A stretch of 64,000 nt of DNA from Physella acuta (Eukaryota > Mollusca > Gastropoda > Physidae), in assembly GCF_028476545.1 (NCBI RefSeq), contig NW_026731985.1, forward strand, positions 58,501-122,500, given 5' to 3'. This document shows, piece after piece, positions 33,541 through 47,398 of this stretch (position 1 is the first letter of the stretch; the number at the start of each line of letters is the position of its first letter). A program made the translations under genes and the position numbers. The notes below the pieces were generated by a model. The model was given only the letters and a program-made list of their open reading frames with translations, was not told the DNA's origin and ran no database searches.

Positions 33541-33905
33541 AGTTTGGTGAAGATCATTTCAGCACTGGCTACAACAGTGGGCGAAGATCATTTCAGCACT
33601 GGCTACAACAGTGGGTGAAGATCATTTCAGCACCGGCTACAACAGTTTGGTGAAGATCATTTCAGCACTGGCTACAACAGTGGGCAAAGATCATTTCAAC
33701 ACTGGCTAAAACAGTTTAGTGAAGATCATTTCAGCACTGGCTAAAACAGTTTGGTAAAGATCATTTCAGCACTGGCTACAGTAGTTTGGTGAAGATCTTT
33801 TCAGCTCTGGCTACAACAGTGGGTGAAAATAATTTCAGCACTGGCTAAAACAGTTTGGTGAAGATCATTTCAGAACTGGCTACAGTAGTTTGGTGAAGAT
33901 CATGA
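33541..33905. repeat. minisatellite, core GAAGATCATTTCAGCACTGG
   Basis: About ten copies of a 35-37 bp unit built of GAAGATCATTTCAGCACTGG and CTACAACAGTTTGGT, with GTGGG variants. Copies differ by a few bases. Confidence 0.93.
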
Positions 33906-34243
33906 TCTTAGTATATAATACATTAGACGTAACAACACAATACTACGCCATATCAACGCAACACAAGTCATCCAAGAGTGTCAATAAAAATGAGAAATTC
34001 AATTACAATTTTTCGTGCTCATTGTAACAGATGAACTTTCATTTACATCATCTCCCCCCTGTGTTATGGAAACGAACTTGAAAAGATGATAATTAAATGG
34101 GCACATATAGATCTAGCACAAAGTGTAGATGTATTCAACACTAATTTAAAAAAATATTAAGTTAAAATTAAAAGATATTTGATATAGATCTAGGGCAAAA
34201 TAATTGTTGTACATTGTGGAAAAAAAGGGGGGGGGGGGGGGGG
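33906..34243. other. unassigned AT-rich sequence
   Basis: Unique AT-rich sequence ending in a G-run at 34227-34243 that directly abuts a transposon terminus. No gene was seen. Confidence 0.35.
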
Positions 34244-34671
<428 letters not shown>

Positions 34672-36382
34672 TACCGTATTCTCTACATATCAGAATGTTT
34701 TGATTAATCGATATTATTATTTATTTACCATGTGCTTATCTCACTATTTTGCAACTAAAAATCTTTCTTTTAAATATCACATTAACAATGTTTCTCATAA
34801 TATTAAGAATTAATACTCATAGATCTAGGCCTATAACTAAAAGATCATTTTTTTAAATAGGTCTATATTACATTAGATATAGACTAGATATCTAGCTAGA
34901 ATTCTAGGGTCTATAATATTAATTATTAGATAATGTCTGGATTCTAGAATGCTAGATTCTAGATTAAATGCCAAATGGGGAGAGATTCATTTGTAGACTA
35001 TCGGTAGACGTCAAATAAAGTTAAAATGCCTTTATTTCTATAATTTCAAAACAGCTCAATGCTCATGTACTCCAACTTTAATCAATATCAATCTACTATT
35101 ATCTGTGGGAGAAAAATATAACTACGCAAGAATTCAATATATTTTTTTTTATCTCCGTGACTTCATCATGGCGGAAGATCGATTATGATGTGTTGAATCT
35201 AGTTGCAAGAAGAAGAAGAGTTACTGTTGTTAGTGCTCTAAAAGTGTACCTGTTCCAGGTAACTAAAATTTACATTTGAATAATATTTATTTATTTTTTT
35301 CTTGAATATTGGTCTAGAACCCATAAGAAAAATAATACAAATATTAGAGATAACCTAGATCTAGATCAAGCCTAGAATTTAGCTGAAATCGTACTATTAA
35401 TTCTGAATTTAAAAAATGTGAAAAAAAAAAAAAAATATTTTTTTCCGTGGACCTGGACTGGCCAGGCTTCTCAAGTATTCGATAGCAGAATTTAAACTCA
35501 TTTATCATTAGCACTAGATCTAGATCTAGATATCTAGATCTAGTCTATAATAGTATTACATTGATCTAGAATTTAGATCATGATCATAATAGGCAGATCT
35601 AGATTTATGGAGGCTAGTAGGCGTAGGCAAATCAAGCTAGCTAGATCTAGATCTAGATCTTGGATAAGATCATATTTCTAAAAGTGTAAAAGTAGATTCT
35701 ATTGATATTGGCAGCTAGAGTGAGTCTGGAGATCTAGATTCTAGAGTCAGTGGATCTAATTTTTTTACTAACTAACTAAATCTACTAACATAACACTAAC
35801 TTTTAACTAACAGAACTAACGGTTCCAAACTCACCCACAACCAACATACAAAAAATGCTATGACATTTACTGATTTAGGCTAATATTTTATATTTAATTA
35901 ATAATTATGAATATGAAAATACAACATAATTTTTCCTTATACATGGTTTTTGTTTTTATACCGATTCCTGTCATTTCCATAGTCTCACTCAAGTTAATCA
36001 TACGATGTCATACATACTACATACAATAGTACAATAGTACATATCTAGATTGATTCTAGCCGTAATAGTTTAACGTTTTAGTAGTCATACTCATATTTAG
36101 ATAGATTCTAGAGACTTGCTTTAATGCTCAGCCTTTAAAAAAGTTAACAAAATTTTAGAACATTTTTTATTAGGCTATTCGTATTATTTAATTCACTGAT
36201 ATATTTATTATGTCTGTTTGGGTATTTGGCTATGAAATCAATGTTAACAATTTCAAAAGTGTCATAAAAGCACTCAAATATGTTCTTAATACTGTCTTAG
36301 AATAAGTACATGTTTATAGATCCGTAAATCTATAGATCTACTATATGTCCCTGTGCATATGACTATATTTTTTTTTATGCTA
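34672..36382. other. AT-rich stretch dense in AGATCTAG words
   Basis: Unique AT-rich sequence in which CTAGATCTAGATC-type words recur (34880-34970, 35350-35370, 35515-35760, 36040-36110). A possible first exon is listed separately at 35168-35258. Confidence 0.4.
35168..35258 (+). other. candidate first exon (weak)
   Basis: A good start context (ATCATGG) at 35168 opens only six codons (MAEDRL, then stop), and 90 bases later CCAG is followed by GTAACT, an acceptable splice donor. This could be a 5' UTR exon with a short upstream frame, or chance. No downstream exons were found. Confidence 0.15.
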
Positions 36383-36410
36383 CCCCCCCCCCCCCCCCCC
36401 CCCCCCCCCC
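36383..36410. repeat. poly-C run of about 28 bases
   Basis: The longest uninterrupted C homopolymer in the window; its exact length may be a sequencing estimate. Confidence 0.9.
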
Positions 36411-37742
36411 AAGCACTGGAACATCCAACCTAAATTACTGTGATTTGTAGCATCGATTTTTATTATCGCAGATAACGATAAATTAATCTTTAGGTTTAGG
36501 GTTGACCTGTCGATTTACTTGGGGATTATATTTGTTATGATATAGATCTACATAAAAAAGAAAATGATCAATATGATCACAAGTTACCAACATTTTCCCT
36601 TTAGGTAAAGCTTGCGTCTCTGAGAACAGCTAGTGTTAGGCATGGGATTAAAGTAACTGTTATCTGTTATACTAACCTCTATCAGTTTGTGTATTTGGGT
36701 TGTAAACATGGACTGGACTATTATACATTCCACAGTTGGTTACGTTTAAGTTTATTTTCAGCCGCATTATGTTAAAAATTAATTTTGATATTTATGCGGA
36801 ACTGTTGAGAGAGTAAACAATTCCCTAGTATCATTGGGTCTCTAGATTTTTCATTTCACTTCTTGTATTCTTTCATCATGATGCAGGTTCTAAGATTATT
36901 GATCTTACTTATTGTAAGCCTAGTTGATAAGCAATCATATTGGTTGATATTCATGGTACATAAAAATACATACTAAAAACCACACAATTTTTATAAACTG
37001 TATAGATTTTCTTAATGCAGGTTATCTAACCCTATATAACTGTATTTTCATTAAAATCATTATTTTGTGTTGAAACTAAAATATATTGCCTATTAAAAAC
37101 TTGTGTTTTCTTTATAATTTAGTCTTGCTATGTACTAGAAACAGATATATATAGGCTACATATTTTAGGAAATCTTACAGTTATAACTGTTTTGTATTAC
37201 TTTTGTTTGTGGTTGTGTATATTTTGGTGGCCAGACTTTGTTTCCATGTTTACTTTACTACTAATACATTAAGGTCACGTGAAATGCTTAATTTACTACT
37301 ATTAAAGGAATGAATAAATTTGTATGTTATTTGAATAATGTTTTGAAAATGATTACTAGACAATTATAGAGTAAAATTCTCAAAATACAACCTTCCAGTT
37401 TTAAATAAAAATATTTTTTTCGCTAACACTAACCATTTATGAGACATTAAAATAAAATGGTGAAGTGTTAATCCTTTACACTCAAGAGCTGATGAAAAGC
37501 TTTGTTCTCAGTATTGATTTGGCTGAAAATTTTATAAAAACACATTTCTTTTGTATTAATTTCAATAAGAAATTTGAAAGACTAAATGTTTTTATACTGT
37601 ATCAATGATCCATATTAATATAGGTCACTACTAGAGACATAATGACTGCATTAGTTGTAAGGAACTAGTTGCCAGGTCTAAAGTATCTTAATGCATAACA
37701 TACATTTTAGTTCTCATTCAACATTGAAAAGTTTGCTTGAAA
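36411..37742. other. unassigned AT-rich single-copy sequence
   Basis: About 1.3 kb with no open frame over 60 codons and no repeat structure seen. Confidence 0.35.
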
Positions 37743-38777
37743 TTTTCACTGGTTCATTAGTACTCAGGTATCTTCTATCCATTTCAAAATTTTCACTGGT
37801 TCATTAGTACTCAGGTATCTTCTATCCATTTCAAAATTTTCACTGGTTCATTAGTACTCAGGTATCTTCTATCCATTTCAAAATTTTCACTGGTTCATTA
37901 GTACTCAGGTATCTTCTATCCATTTCAAAATTTTCACTGGTTCATTAGTACTCAGGTATCTTCTATCCATTTCAAAATTTTCACTGGTTCATTAGTACTC
38001 AGGTATCTTCTATCCATTTCAAAATTTTCACTGGTTCATTAGTACTCAGGTATCTTCTATCCATTTCAAAATTTTCACTGGTTCATTAGTACTCAGGTAT
38101 CTTCTATCCATTTCAAAATTTTCACTGGTTCATTAGTACTCAGGTATCTTCTATCCATTTCAAAATTTTCACTGGTTCATTAGTACTCAGGTATCTTCTA
38201 TCCATTTCAAAATTTTCACTGGTTCATTAGTACTCAGGTATCTTCTATCCATTTCAAAATTTTCACTGGTTCATTAGTACTCAGGTATCTTCTATCCATT
38301 TCAAAATTTTCACTGGTTCATTAGTACTCAGGTATCTTCTATCCATTTCAAAATTTTCACTGGTTCATTAGTACTCAGGTATCTTCTATCCATTTCAAAA
38401 TTTTCACTGGTTCATTAGTACTCAGGTATCTTCTATCCATTTCAAAATTTTCACTGGTTCATTAGTACTCAGGTATCTTCTATCCATTTCAAAATTTTCA
38501 CTGGTTCATTAGTACTCAGGTATCTTCTATCCATTTCAAAATTTTCACTGGTTCATTAGTACTCAGGTATCTTCTATCCATTTCAAAATTTTCACTGGTT
38601 CATTAGTACTCAGGTATCTTCTATCCATTTCAAAATTTTCACTGGTTCATTAGTACTCAGGTATCTTCTATCCATTTCAAAATTTTCACTGGTTCATTAG
38701 TACTCAGGTATCTTCTATCCATTTCAAAATTTTCACTGGTTCATTAGTACTCAGGTATCTTCTATCCATTTCAAAAT
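37743..38777. repeat. highly homogeneous 47-bp tandem array, about 22 copies
   Basis: The 47-bp unit contains TTTTCACTGGTTCATTAGTA and CTCAGGTATCTTCTATCC. Every copy I compared is identical, unlike all other arrays in the window. All frames contain stops, so nothing is coded. Confidence 0.98.
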
Positions 38778-39670
38778 AAAACCCACCAACATCCAAAGAG
38801 GAGGAACTAGTTTATAAGTCTATAGGTTATCCGTGTAAGTGTAATTATCTTGTATTTATGTCTTGAAAACTAAAACTTAATTACTTTTAGAATTATTTTA
38901 ATATATTGATTTGTCAATAGGATGGCCTTGTTCTTTGTACATCTTTTCCAATGAGTAATGTTAGACCATCTATATTGAGGTTAAGACCCACTCCCCCCCC
39001 CACCTCACCAAATGAGTAACGTTAAACCATCTATGTTTAGGTTAAGACCCCCCAGCTATTCATATTGTGTTGAGAAATCTTTTTATACAGTATCCATGCC
39101 ATGATCATGTTCATAGTGTTGCAATCTCATGAAGATTTTGTAGTATATAAGTGTTTTACGTGTTGTTAAAATTGACCTTAAAGGATGTATGAAATTACCT
39201 ACAATGAACAGTTTGAAAATTAGAGGACTTAAACAATTATTAGATTTCAACTCCTTATTTAAAGTGTCATACAGTTCTAATGAAATAAAATAATATCTAG
39301 GTGTTGCATTAAAAATAACAGAATAATAATAAAGTTAAAGATTTAAAAAAAAAGGTATGTACATTGCTGAGTTACAAAAATGCCAACTTTATCGTCTTTG
39401 TAAAGCATGCACATGAAAACACAAAGAACACTCAACAATTTATAAAGCGTACTAAAACACTGAAGTCGCTCGTCCTTGTATTCTTCTCTCGCGGCTGTCA
39501 CATGTATTCAACCTATTCACGTGAACGTCTTTTTATTGAGAAGCAAGAAGCACTGCTCAACGGAAGCTTGTAATAGTTGAAATCAATTTTAATTCAAATT
39601 CCCACCGGTCACTCCATCATCACAAAAAGCGACACAAACCCTCGCCATTTGTCTGCCTGTCAGCCCATGC
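38778..39670. other. unassigned AT-rich sequence with one duplication
   Basis: A two-copy duplication of about 65 bp (ATGAGTAACGTTAAACCATC-like) lies at 38950-39055. The rest is unique and AT-rich, with no supported gene. Confidence 0.4.
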
Positions 39671-39678
39671 TCATACTG

Positions 39679-39820
39679 TCTCCGGCTTCAGACTCCGTCA
39701 AATGGCCGATAATTCGCTCTCTCACTCCGGCTTCAGACTCCGTCAAATGGCAGATAATTCGCTCTCTCACTCCGGCTTCAGACTCCGTCAAATGGCAGAT
39801 AATTCGCTCTCTCACCCCGG
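39679..39820. repeat. three-copy 45-bp tandem repeat
   Basis: Three copies of a unit with TCCGGCTTCAGACTCCGTC and ATGGCAGATAATTCGCTC. The unit is a multiple of three, so one open frame crosses it, but the translation resembles no family. Confidence 0.9.
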
Positions 39821-40867
39821 CTTCTATACAGCCGTTCTCTGTCCCTAGCGTATCCCATCCATACAGTCACTTTCTGCCCCTAGCATATCGATGAATCGCT
39901 CTCTGTCCCTAGCTCTTCCGTACCGCCTTGAACTGAATTTGTTAAATTTCCCATAAGCGTTGTTTATAAACGACATCATGCGAATTCGGACAGTTTCTCC
40001 CTACCCTACCTGCGGCCGCAATAGTCAACATTAAACTACCCACTCTCCCCCCCCCCCCCCCCCCCCATACAATCTTGTCTAACGTGTTTGGCCATCTTAA
40101 ATGCTCATATTGTAGTAAACATTTAATGTGTAGTAGTGAAGTAAACATAAATGTGACCCAGCATTCTCCCATGATAGGTTAAATGGTCTATGGATCGAGA
40201 CGCTGAAAAGCCGATAGCATCAAATTCTTGTGCAACTATCTCTTATCTACCTCAATAATCCAATGCACATGTTCGTCTTTTGATCGGGCCGTCGTTGATT
40301 TTTCAAATGTTCTCAACGCACTTGGAATAATGAAGTTTTTGGCAGTGAGCAATCCGCTTGCCGTCAGATGGCTAAGGAGATAATCAAGTGCAGTTATACG
40401 CGGCATACACTTCCCCAGTTTAACCATTAGAGCAGACACGCGCATAAGCGACTTACTTAAGTACCGATTTATTTATAAAACTTATTTTGGTTTAGCAAAA
40501 TGTAACGAGGATTAAAAGTGGGCATCACTAAACAAAACAAGAAATGTCACATGATTCAGCCTACAGCCATGTTGCCTGCCCGGTACACGGCGTCACAAAT
40601 GTCAGACACGGTCTTCCTACTAGATTTGTGTATGTATAGACAGATAAGATGACCGTCCATACATAACGTCACTTAACTGGGAGCTCACATAGATTTATAA
40701 AAAGTCGTCAACAATACCACATGAAACGGCAACCTCAAGATACCCCCCCCCCCCCAAACATGTAGTCGCTATTTCAAGAACATTTCTAAATGCTATGAGA
40801 GAAGACTAAAGATTGCTGTGTTCAGGCTATATGTAAAGGGAGACGACGGCATAAAATGTACAGGTCT
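39821..40867. other. unassigned sequence
   Basis: Mixed composition with a C-run at 40049-40065 and another at 40743-40755. A minus-strand frame at 40236-40445 is only 69 codons and unrecognised. Confidence 0.35.
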
Positions 40868-41120
40868 TTTTTACACTCTGTCCTGCTGGGGTATAGGCCG
40901 CCAACTAAAGATCTCCAGATTCTCTGTCCTGCTGGGGTATGGGCCGCCAACCAAAGATCTTCAGTCCTCTGTCCTGCTGGGGTATGGGCCGCCAACCAAA
41001 GATCTTCAGTCCTCTGTCCTGCTGGGGTATGGGCCGCCAACTAAAGATCTCCAGATCATCTGTCCTGCTGGGGTATGGGTCGCCAACCAAAGATCTCTAG
41101 ATTCTCTGTCCTGTTCCATT
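40868..41120. repeat. minisatellite, core CTGTCCTGCTGGGGTATGGG
   Basis: Five copies of a 46-48 bp unit with CTGTCCTGCTGGGGTATGGG and CCGCCAACCAAAGATCT. Open frames on both strands here are repeat artefacts. Confidence 0.93.
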
Positions 41121-41587
41121 TTCTCAACCTGACTCCAGGTGATGCCTTCCTAATTCCATGTCATAATTTTCTCAATGTTCTCTGTTTGGCGTTTCTATAA
41201 TGAGCTCTGCTCTACAGGTCCGGGTTGTTAGCCCAGAGCCCAACCATCTAGTAATCCCCTCTCAACTCTCAGGACAACTGCCGATTTTTGTCCACCTCGG
41301 GTATTTCCCCGGTACCTAGTATATATGGTGGGCATTTCCCTCTCCACCACCTGGGGAGGCGCTCGTCATGAGATCTGCTACTCCACACGTGTAAAATATC
41401 ACTAGAAGCTTTTAAAGTGGAGTGTTTTTACAACAGTTGTCTGACATTGTTTCAGTCACATAGAGTGCGACTTATAATTAACTCTCTTTCTGCTTTTTAA
41501 ATATAAAATATATTCATTTTTTCTGTTTTTTTTTTTGTGTAACTCTGGCTTCGAATTAGGGGAGGCTAAATCCGAATTAGGGACACC
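41121..41587. other. unassigned sequence before the SINE
   Basis: The GC-balanced part at 41210-41400 differs from the surrounding AT-rich sequence and may be a fragment of an unrecognised interspersed repeat. A short duplication (CGAATTAGGG) sits just before the SINE. Confidence 0.35.
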
Positions 41588-41828
41588 TTGGTCGTATGGC
41601 AGAGCGCAGAACTGCTAACCAGAAGGTCTCGAGTTCGGATCCCTGGCTCTAGTGTGTATGATATCCTTAATGGGCACTTGACACACTTTAAGTTAAGGCA
41701 GCTGGGCGTAGTGCTGACCACACTATCTCAATTTACCCCCGGGGTTCTTGAAACAGATGAACTCTACTTCATCTACCCCATATGTCCTAGGGACGAACGA
41801 AGAAAAAGGATGATGAAATCTAAATAGA
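41588..41828 (+). mobile_element. tRNA-derived SINE
   Basis: The first 70 bases look like a tRNA gene: an A-box-like TGGCAGAGCGC, an anticodon arm with CTGCTAACCAG, and a B-box-like GAGTTCGGATCCC. A tRNA-unrelated body of about 170 bp follows, containing GTGCTGACCACACTATCTC and GATGAACTCTACTTCATCT. I know this tRNA head plus body layout from molluscan SINEs but cannot name the family. The worn B box and lack of a clear duplication suggest an old copy. An open frame across it is chance. Confidence 0.75.
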
Positions 41829-42770
41829 AATAGTGTAAGATTAGTACTCAGGTTATATATATTTATGGGTAAGCTTCAGCTCCTGCAACCTTATCGAAAA
41901 CCTGTATTTTAAATACACTTTCTACTTCTATATCCCTATATTATGTATGAACCTATAAAAACGTGCTAGTTCTCTACAATCTCTGCCCCAGCAGCCTTGA
42001 CATCTTAATACACGAACTGTGTGCTTAACGTGACTACAAAGCTAATCCCTTCCTTGTGGGGATGGCCAGCCCACCGTACAGTTTCTGACCTTATTCAAAC
42101 ACACTGTACACTTACGCTTCCCCTTAAAATATCCTTACACACTACCATTCACTGTTTTCTGTCTAAATAATTCATTTGAAAAATTGAATCCTTACACACC
42201 ATCATTTACTCTTTTCTATCCGGATAACCTATTTAAAAAATGAATCCCTACACACTATCACTCACTGTTATGTATTTGAAAAATTAAATGTAACTTTTAT
42301 GATGACAGTTTTTTATCAGAGTTCCTCCGTAAATGATGGCACGCTTTTGGGCATATTTTACCTCTTTCCCACATCATTAAAAGTCAGACCTGTAATATGA
42401 CGTCTCTACCCCCCCCCCCCGCCATTCTGGTATTGCAGTTTATTTTTCTTTAAAATCTATGTCTAAATACTTTGAGCTGGGTGGATTAGATGTATTGAAC
42501 TTTTTTCTTGCAATTTACAAGTCTTAGCAAAATAAATGCTTAAATTCAGTTTTATAAAATCTTCTAAAGCGTAAAAAGTTTGTCGTCACATTTTCTGAAC
42601 CCCCTCCTCCCTCCCCTTCATCACACATTACTCAGTCAGACCCCCTCTTCCCCCTTTTTTTAGTAGCGTGACGTCAAATATGGATGGCCTAAATGTCAAC
42701 TGAACTTTCCATGAAAATGTAATTTAAAAAATTTATGGGTTTAGCATTCGAATGATAGAGTCATGGAGTC
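41829..42770. other. unassigned AT-rich sequence
   Basis: A loose repeat of TCCTTACACACTATCATTCACT occurs about three times at 42130-42275, along with C-rich patches at 42410-42420 and 42600-42655. No gene was seen. Confidence 0.35.
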
Positions 42771-42775
42771 AAAAT

Positions 42776-42995
42776 CATGACTTGTCTTGAAGTCAAATCT
42801 CTAACTGGACTTGAGTCTTGAAGTCAAATCTCTAACTGGACTTGAGTCTTGAAGTCAAATCTCTAACTGGACTTGAGTCTTGAAGTCAAATCTCTATCAG
42901 GAATTGTGCTGAAGTCAAATCTCTAACTGGACTTGAGTGTTAAAATAAAAATAAAAAAAGAGAGTTTTATGGTATGAAGTCAAATCTCTATCTAG
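42776..42995. repeat. 31-bp tandem repeat, core GAAGTCAAATCTCTAACTGG
   Basis: About six copies, the last two diverged. Confidence 0.9.
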
Positions 42996-43553
42996 ACGTT
43001 TCCCAGACCCTTCTGATTCCCGCCTGGTGCAATAATCTATGTAGCAAACGATCTGGTTATTTTACTGCACATCCGCCTGGACAAGTTCTGCGGTGGTCGG
43101 CCACAAGTTTTGGTCCTCCGTCAGGAGCTTACCAATGATAATGTAATGAGTCCTCTCGGGGCCATGCACAGCTAGCGTCTCATTCTCTTTAAGCCATAAT
43201 TTGCCATCAACTTACACCAGAGTGCTGTATAATTTCAAGTTCATGAATCTTTAACTAATACCATTAGAACATTCCCTTAGTGGCTTCTGGCTGAGGTCAT
43301 ATATTTCTTTCATTACTCTCGTGGTCTAATAGTTGCTAGAGCCACGCTCAGTTTCCTCAGATACTTGACATCTTTCTAGGTGTAATTTAGAGGTGATCCA
43401 CAAAATTGGAGTTAATGCCGGTATATCTCCGTGGCCCCAGTGGGACTTCGCTGGGAAAAAGGATGTTTTTTCAATGTGATTCGACTTCCCAAGTAATATC
43501 AGACAATATGCTAGACACTGGAACTTTATTTACTGTAGCGCGCTGAAAAAGTG

Positions 43554-43556
<3 letters not shown>
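42996..43556. other. unassigned unique sequence
   Basis: GC-balanced unique sequence with no open frame or repeat recognised. Confidence 0.35.

Positions 43557-43619
<63 letters not shown>
43557..43619. repeat. (TA)n microsatellite
   Basis: About 62 bases of AT dinucleotide. Confidence 0.96.
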
Positions 43620-43623
<4 letters not shown>

Positions 43624-45789
43624 CACACATACATACGTGTTTGTGTGTACTATATAGGCTATATGTAGCTGTAAAATATATTTGACAAAGGTCGCAGAGT
43701 TATTTTTTTCACACTTTGATAGTGTGCTTTGGAAAATTACTCAAAAATCGAGGTATCAGTTGTTTCCTTTATAAAAAAAAAAGATGCATAATAAGAGATG
43801 AATACACCCCAAAAACTGTGAGCAAATGTGTGCGGTTTTAAAACGTCTCCGGTCGTGTTTTTATGAAGAGATGTCAGCGTCCACTTTGGCGTGATTGTCG
43901 TTCTTTCCTGGTGATAACATGCGTGGACTGCAGGCTGACATCCCCTTGCGATTAGACCTCCGTTACCCCGTGGTTATCTCGCCTGGCTTTCAGTTATTCC
44001 CCTTTCTTATGACCTCCCCAGGTACGGGTTACATGGGCCCAATACTCAGCTTTTCACGTCCCCTACTCATTATCAAATGAATAAAATATCAATCTTCTTC
44101 GCATGTCCAAATCCTGTCCGATAAGAAAAGAAGCGAGGCGCCGCGACCGGCACTACTTGATATCACATCCTCCATTGTACTCAAATATTGGAAGATTTCG
44201 CTGGCGGATATTTTCGGGTTTTTTTTAACATTGAAACTTGCCAAAAAAAAAGAGAGAAAGGGAAGAAAAGAACAAGTGAGAATTGTGCTGGGAGGTCATT
44301 AAGGTTATACCGAGAAAATTGACGGCTAATGACCAAAAGGCAACTGAAATCATGGATTGTTGTGTTTGAGTATGATGTTGCACCCAAAGCTGTTTATTCC
44401 GGGTATCCTCTATGATTGCACTTGATTTCTTTAAGTGTGTGGTTTGGGTACTTTTTATATTAATTCATTTTCTGAGTTTGATGTAAACTTAAAATTATTA
44501 ACTGCCAACTCATGCAAAATAGAACTTGGTCAAAACAATAAGTCTCCTCTGGTCTCGTCTACTCTTATATTACTGTAGACATTTGTATTATCTAGTCTCT
44601 GATCTTATGTAGACATTTGTCTTATCTAGTCTCTGATCTTATGTAGACATATGTTTTTTTGTGGTCTTCTGTAGACATTTATCTAGTATCTGTAACATTG
44701 TTATACATATTGACACACATTTCCGAAAATACATCAGTGAACAGTGCAGAGGCTTAAACTAGTTATTGAAATATTTGAAACCTAATTTAGCCTGATGTCT
44801 TAGATCCTGAAAGTGACATTTTTAGTTGAAGGGATTTTAGTGACGAGAGAAGTGAAAAAACAACAGTACAAGTTGTTGGTAGTTTTATTAACTACTGTAT
44901 ATCAGAAAGCCACTAACACCATCGGCCTCATTAATACTTTTTAGGGAAAAAAACAATTCTTATAAAAACAATAATTTTTAAAATAAAAAACAATACAAAT
45001 TTTTTTTTTAAACTCACCGAACTAGATTTCATTTGAAATAATAAAAAAGTTACGAAACATAAAATAATACTGACCTACCATAATCTCAAAATTTTACCAA
45101 AAAATAATTTCTTACCAAAATAACTAAAATCTTACTTATTTTAAACTACAGCCTGTTTAATTGTGTTAAAATCATTTCTATGTAATCCAGTTTTAGCCTG
45201 GTATTTTTAAACTGTCAAGGAGACAAAATCTGGGTTAGACCATCCCACCTGACAGTGACGTGTTATACAAGAGCTAGCGGAGAGTAAAATCTTCCTTCTC
45301 TAGCCCACCATGGCATAAAACTAGAGTTGCTTCCCTTGCCTTCTCTAACCCACCCTGGCATAAAACTGGAGTCGCTTCCCTTGCCATACTGCTCCCCCTC
45401 CCATCTACGTCCGTCTGTCTGACCTTCTCGCCATAAGTAAGGCTACCAGTTCTAAAGACTTCTTTATACTAAGCACTGGAACTATGTCAGCTATTTTTCC
45501 CCGAGATTCTGGGTTGTGGTCAGGGTCTGTCTGCACTAGTGCGTTAGTGGCACTGGTTAATTTCTGTGCTAATAGACAGCGGGTGATTGGACTCTACAGA
45601 CAGTCGTCTGCTCGGTTTGTTTGATCCAACTTTACACCCTAAATGGCTTTCAACTGGATTTATAGAGACCAGAAGCATTTCTTCCAAGATTGAAATATTT
45701 ACTTCACACTTTATATATCTATAAATTTTAAGCCATTTTTAGTTGTAAACTTTATCTAACAACTTCAGCCAGCATAGCAGTAATTATTT
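43620..45789. other. unassigned unique sequence with two small duplications
   Basis: A two-copy unit of about 40 bp (TATCTAGTCTCTGATCTTAT) lies at 44570-44660 and a two-copy 50-bp unit (CTAGAGTTGCTTCCCTTGCC-like) at 45290-45390. The rest is unique. Short open frames here have no recognisable motif. Confidence 0.35.
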
Positions 45790-46700
45790 ATATTCACTTT
45801 AACTAAAGAATCCACCATCATATTTGTGTACACTTTACCTAAAGAATCCACCATCATATTTGTGTACACTTTACCTAAAGAATCCACCATCATATTTGTG
45901 TACACTTTACCTAAAGAATCCACCGTCGTAGCAGTAATTATTTGTGTACACTTTACCTAAAGAATCCACCATCATATTTGTGTACACTTTACCTAAAGAA
46001 TCCACCATCATAGCAGTAATTATTTGTGTACACTTTACCTAAAGAATCCACCATCATAGAAGTATTATTTGTGTACACTTTACCCAAAGAATCCACCATC
46101 ATATTTGTGTACACTTTACCTAAAGAATCCACCATCATAGCAGTAATTATTTGTGTACACTTTACCTAAAGAATCCACCATCATAGAAGTATTATTTGTG
46201 TACACTTTACCCAAAGAATTCACCATCATATTTGTGTACACTTTACCTAAAGAATCCACCATCATAGCAGTAATTATTTGTGTACACTTTACCTAAAGAA
46301 TCCACAATCGTAGCTGTAATTATTTATGTACACTCTACCTAAAGAATCCACCCTTATAGCAGTAATTATTTGTGTACACTGTACATAAAGAATCCACTCT
46401 TATAGCAGTAATTATTTGTGTACACTTTACCTAAAGAATCCACCATCATATTTGTGTACACTTTACCTAAAGAATCCAGCATCATAGCAGTAATTATTTG
46501 TGTACACTTTACCTAAAGAATCCACCATCATATTTGTGTACACTTTACCTAAAGAATCCACCATCATATCAGTAATTATTTGTGTACACTTTACTTAAAG
46601 AATCCACCATCATATTTGTGTACACTTTACCTAAAGAATCCACCATCATAGCAGTAATTATTTGTGTACACTTTACCTAAAGAATCCACTATCGTAGCTG
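45790..46700. repeat. minisatellite, core GTGTACACTTTACCTAAAGA
   Basis: About 25 copies of a composite repeat: GTGTACACTTTACCTAAAGA plus ATCCACCATCATA, followed either by TTT (about 36-bp unit) or by GCAGTAATTATTT (about 46-bp unit). Long and short units alternate irregularly. Confidence 0.93.
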
Positions 46701-46879
46701 TATTGAAAAGGTCACGAGTAAATGGGTTGCTAACTGCCCAACTGTCAGCACCGAATTAATTTCTATAGTGCGGTATGCCACTACATTTTTTGCTTTGTTT
46801 GCTTGGTGTGACGAGTTATACGTGTGTATTACAACTTTCTTCACCTTTCAAAAAGTGTTTCCTAAAGAATAGACCAGTG

Positions 46880-46990
46880 TCCCCCCCCCTCTCCCAGTGT
46901 CCTCCAGCTGTCCACACTGTCCAGTGTCCTCCAGCTGCCCACACTGTCCAGTGTCCTCCAGCTGCCCACACTGTCCAGTGTCCTTGAGCT
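46880..46990. repeat. short tandem repeat, core GTCCTCCAGCTGCCCACACT
   Basis: Four copies of a 27-bp unit. The open frames across it on both strands are repeat artefacts. Confidence 0.9.
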
Positions 46991-47318
46991 GCCCCCATTT
47001 ACCACACGTTCATATCCATGCCTAGTTCGCATGTCCCTGGGATTTTTCAAACACCTCTCCCTTAACTGGTCAACCTACATTAGCAGGTGTGTACTTTAAT
47101 ATTATGTAATGTTTTTTATGGGTGAAGAATATTACCCCTTGCACATTACCCCCTTCCATTACTCTCCAGATTAATTCCCCCCTCCCCCTCCCTCGTACTT
47201 ATTAAACATTATAGTGAGAAGCCCGGTATTCTATAGAATGCTTCAAGGTTGACAGTGTACGAAATAAATAGTATTTCATTTTTTTGCTTGGTATTCTGTA
47301 GGATAACGACATGGTGTT

Positions 47319-47321
<3 letters not shown>
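46991..47321. other. unassigned sequence
   Basis: Unique sequence with a C/T-rich patch at 47165-47195. Nothing was recognised. Confidence 0.35.

Positions 47322-47394
<73 letters not shown>
47322..47394. repeat. (TA)n microsatellite
   Basis: About 72 bases of AT dinucleotide. Confidence 0.97.

Positions 47395-47398
<4 letters not shown>

Noticed and set aside
37743-38777. CRISPR-like appearance of the 47-bp array
   Set aside because: The units are directly adjacent with no unique spacers, and the genome is an animal's.
41588-41660. Functional tRNA gene
   Set aside because: A-box and B-box are recognisable but the acceptor stem does not close and a SINE body follows.
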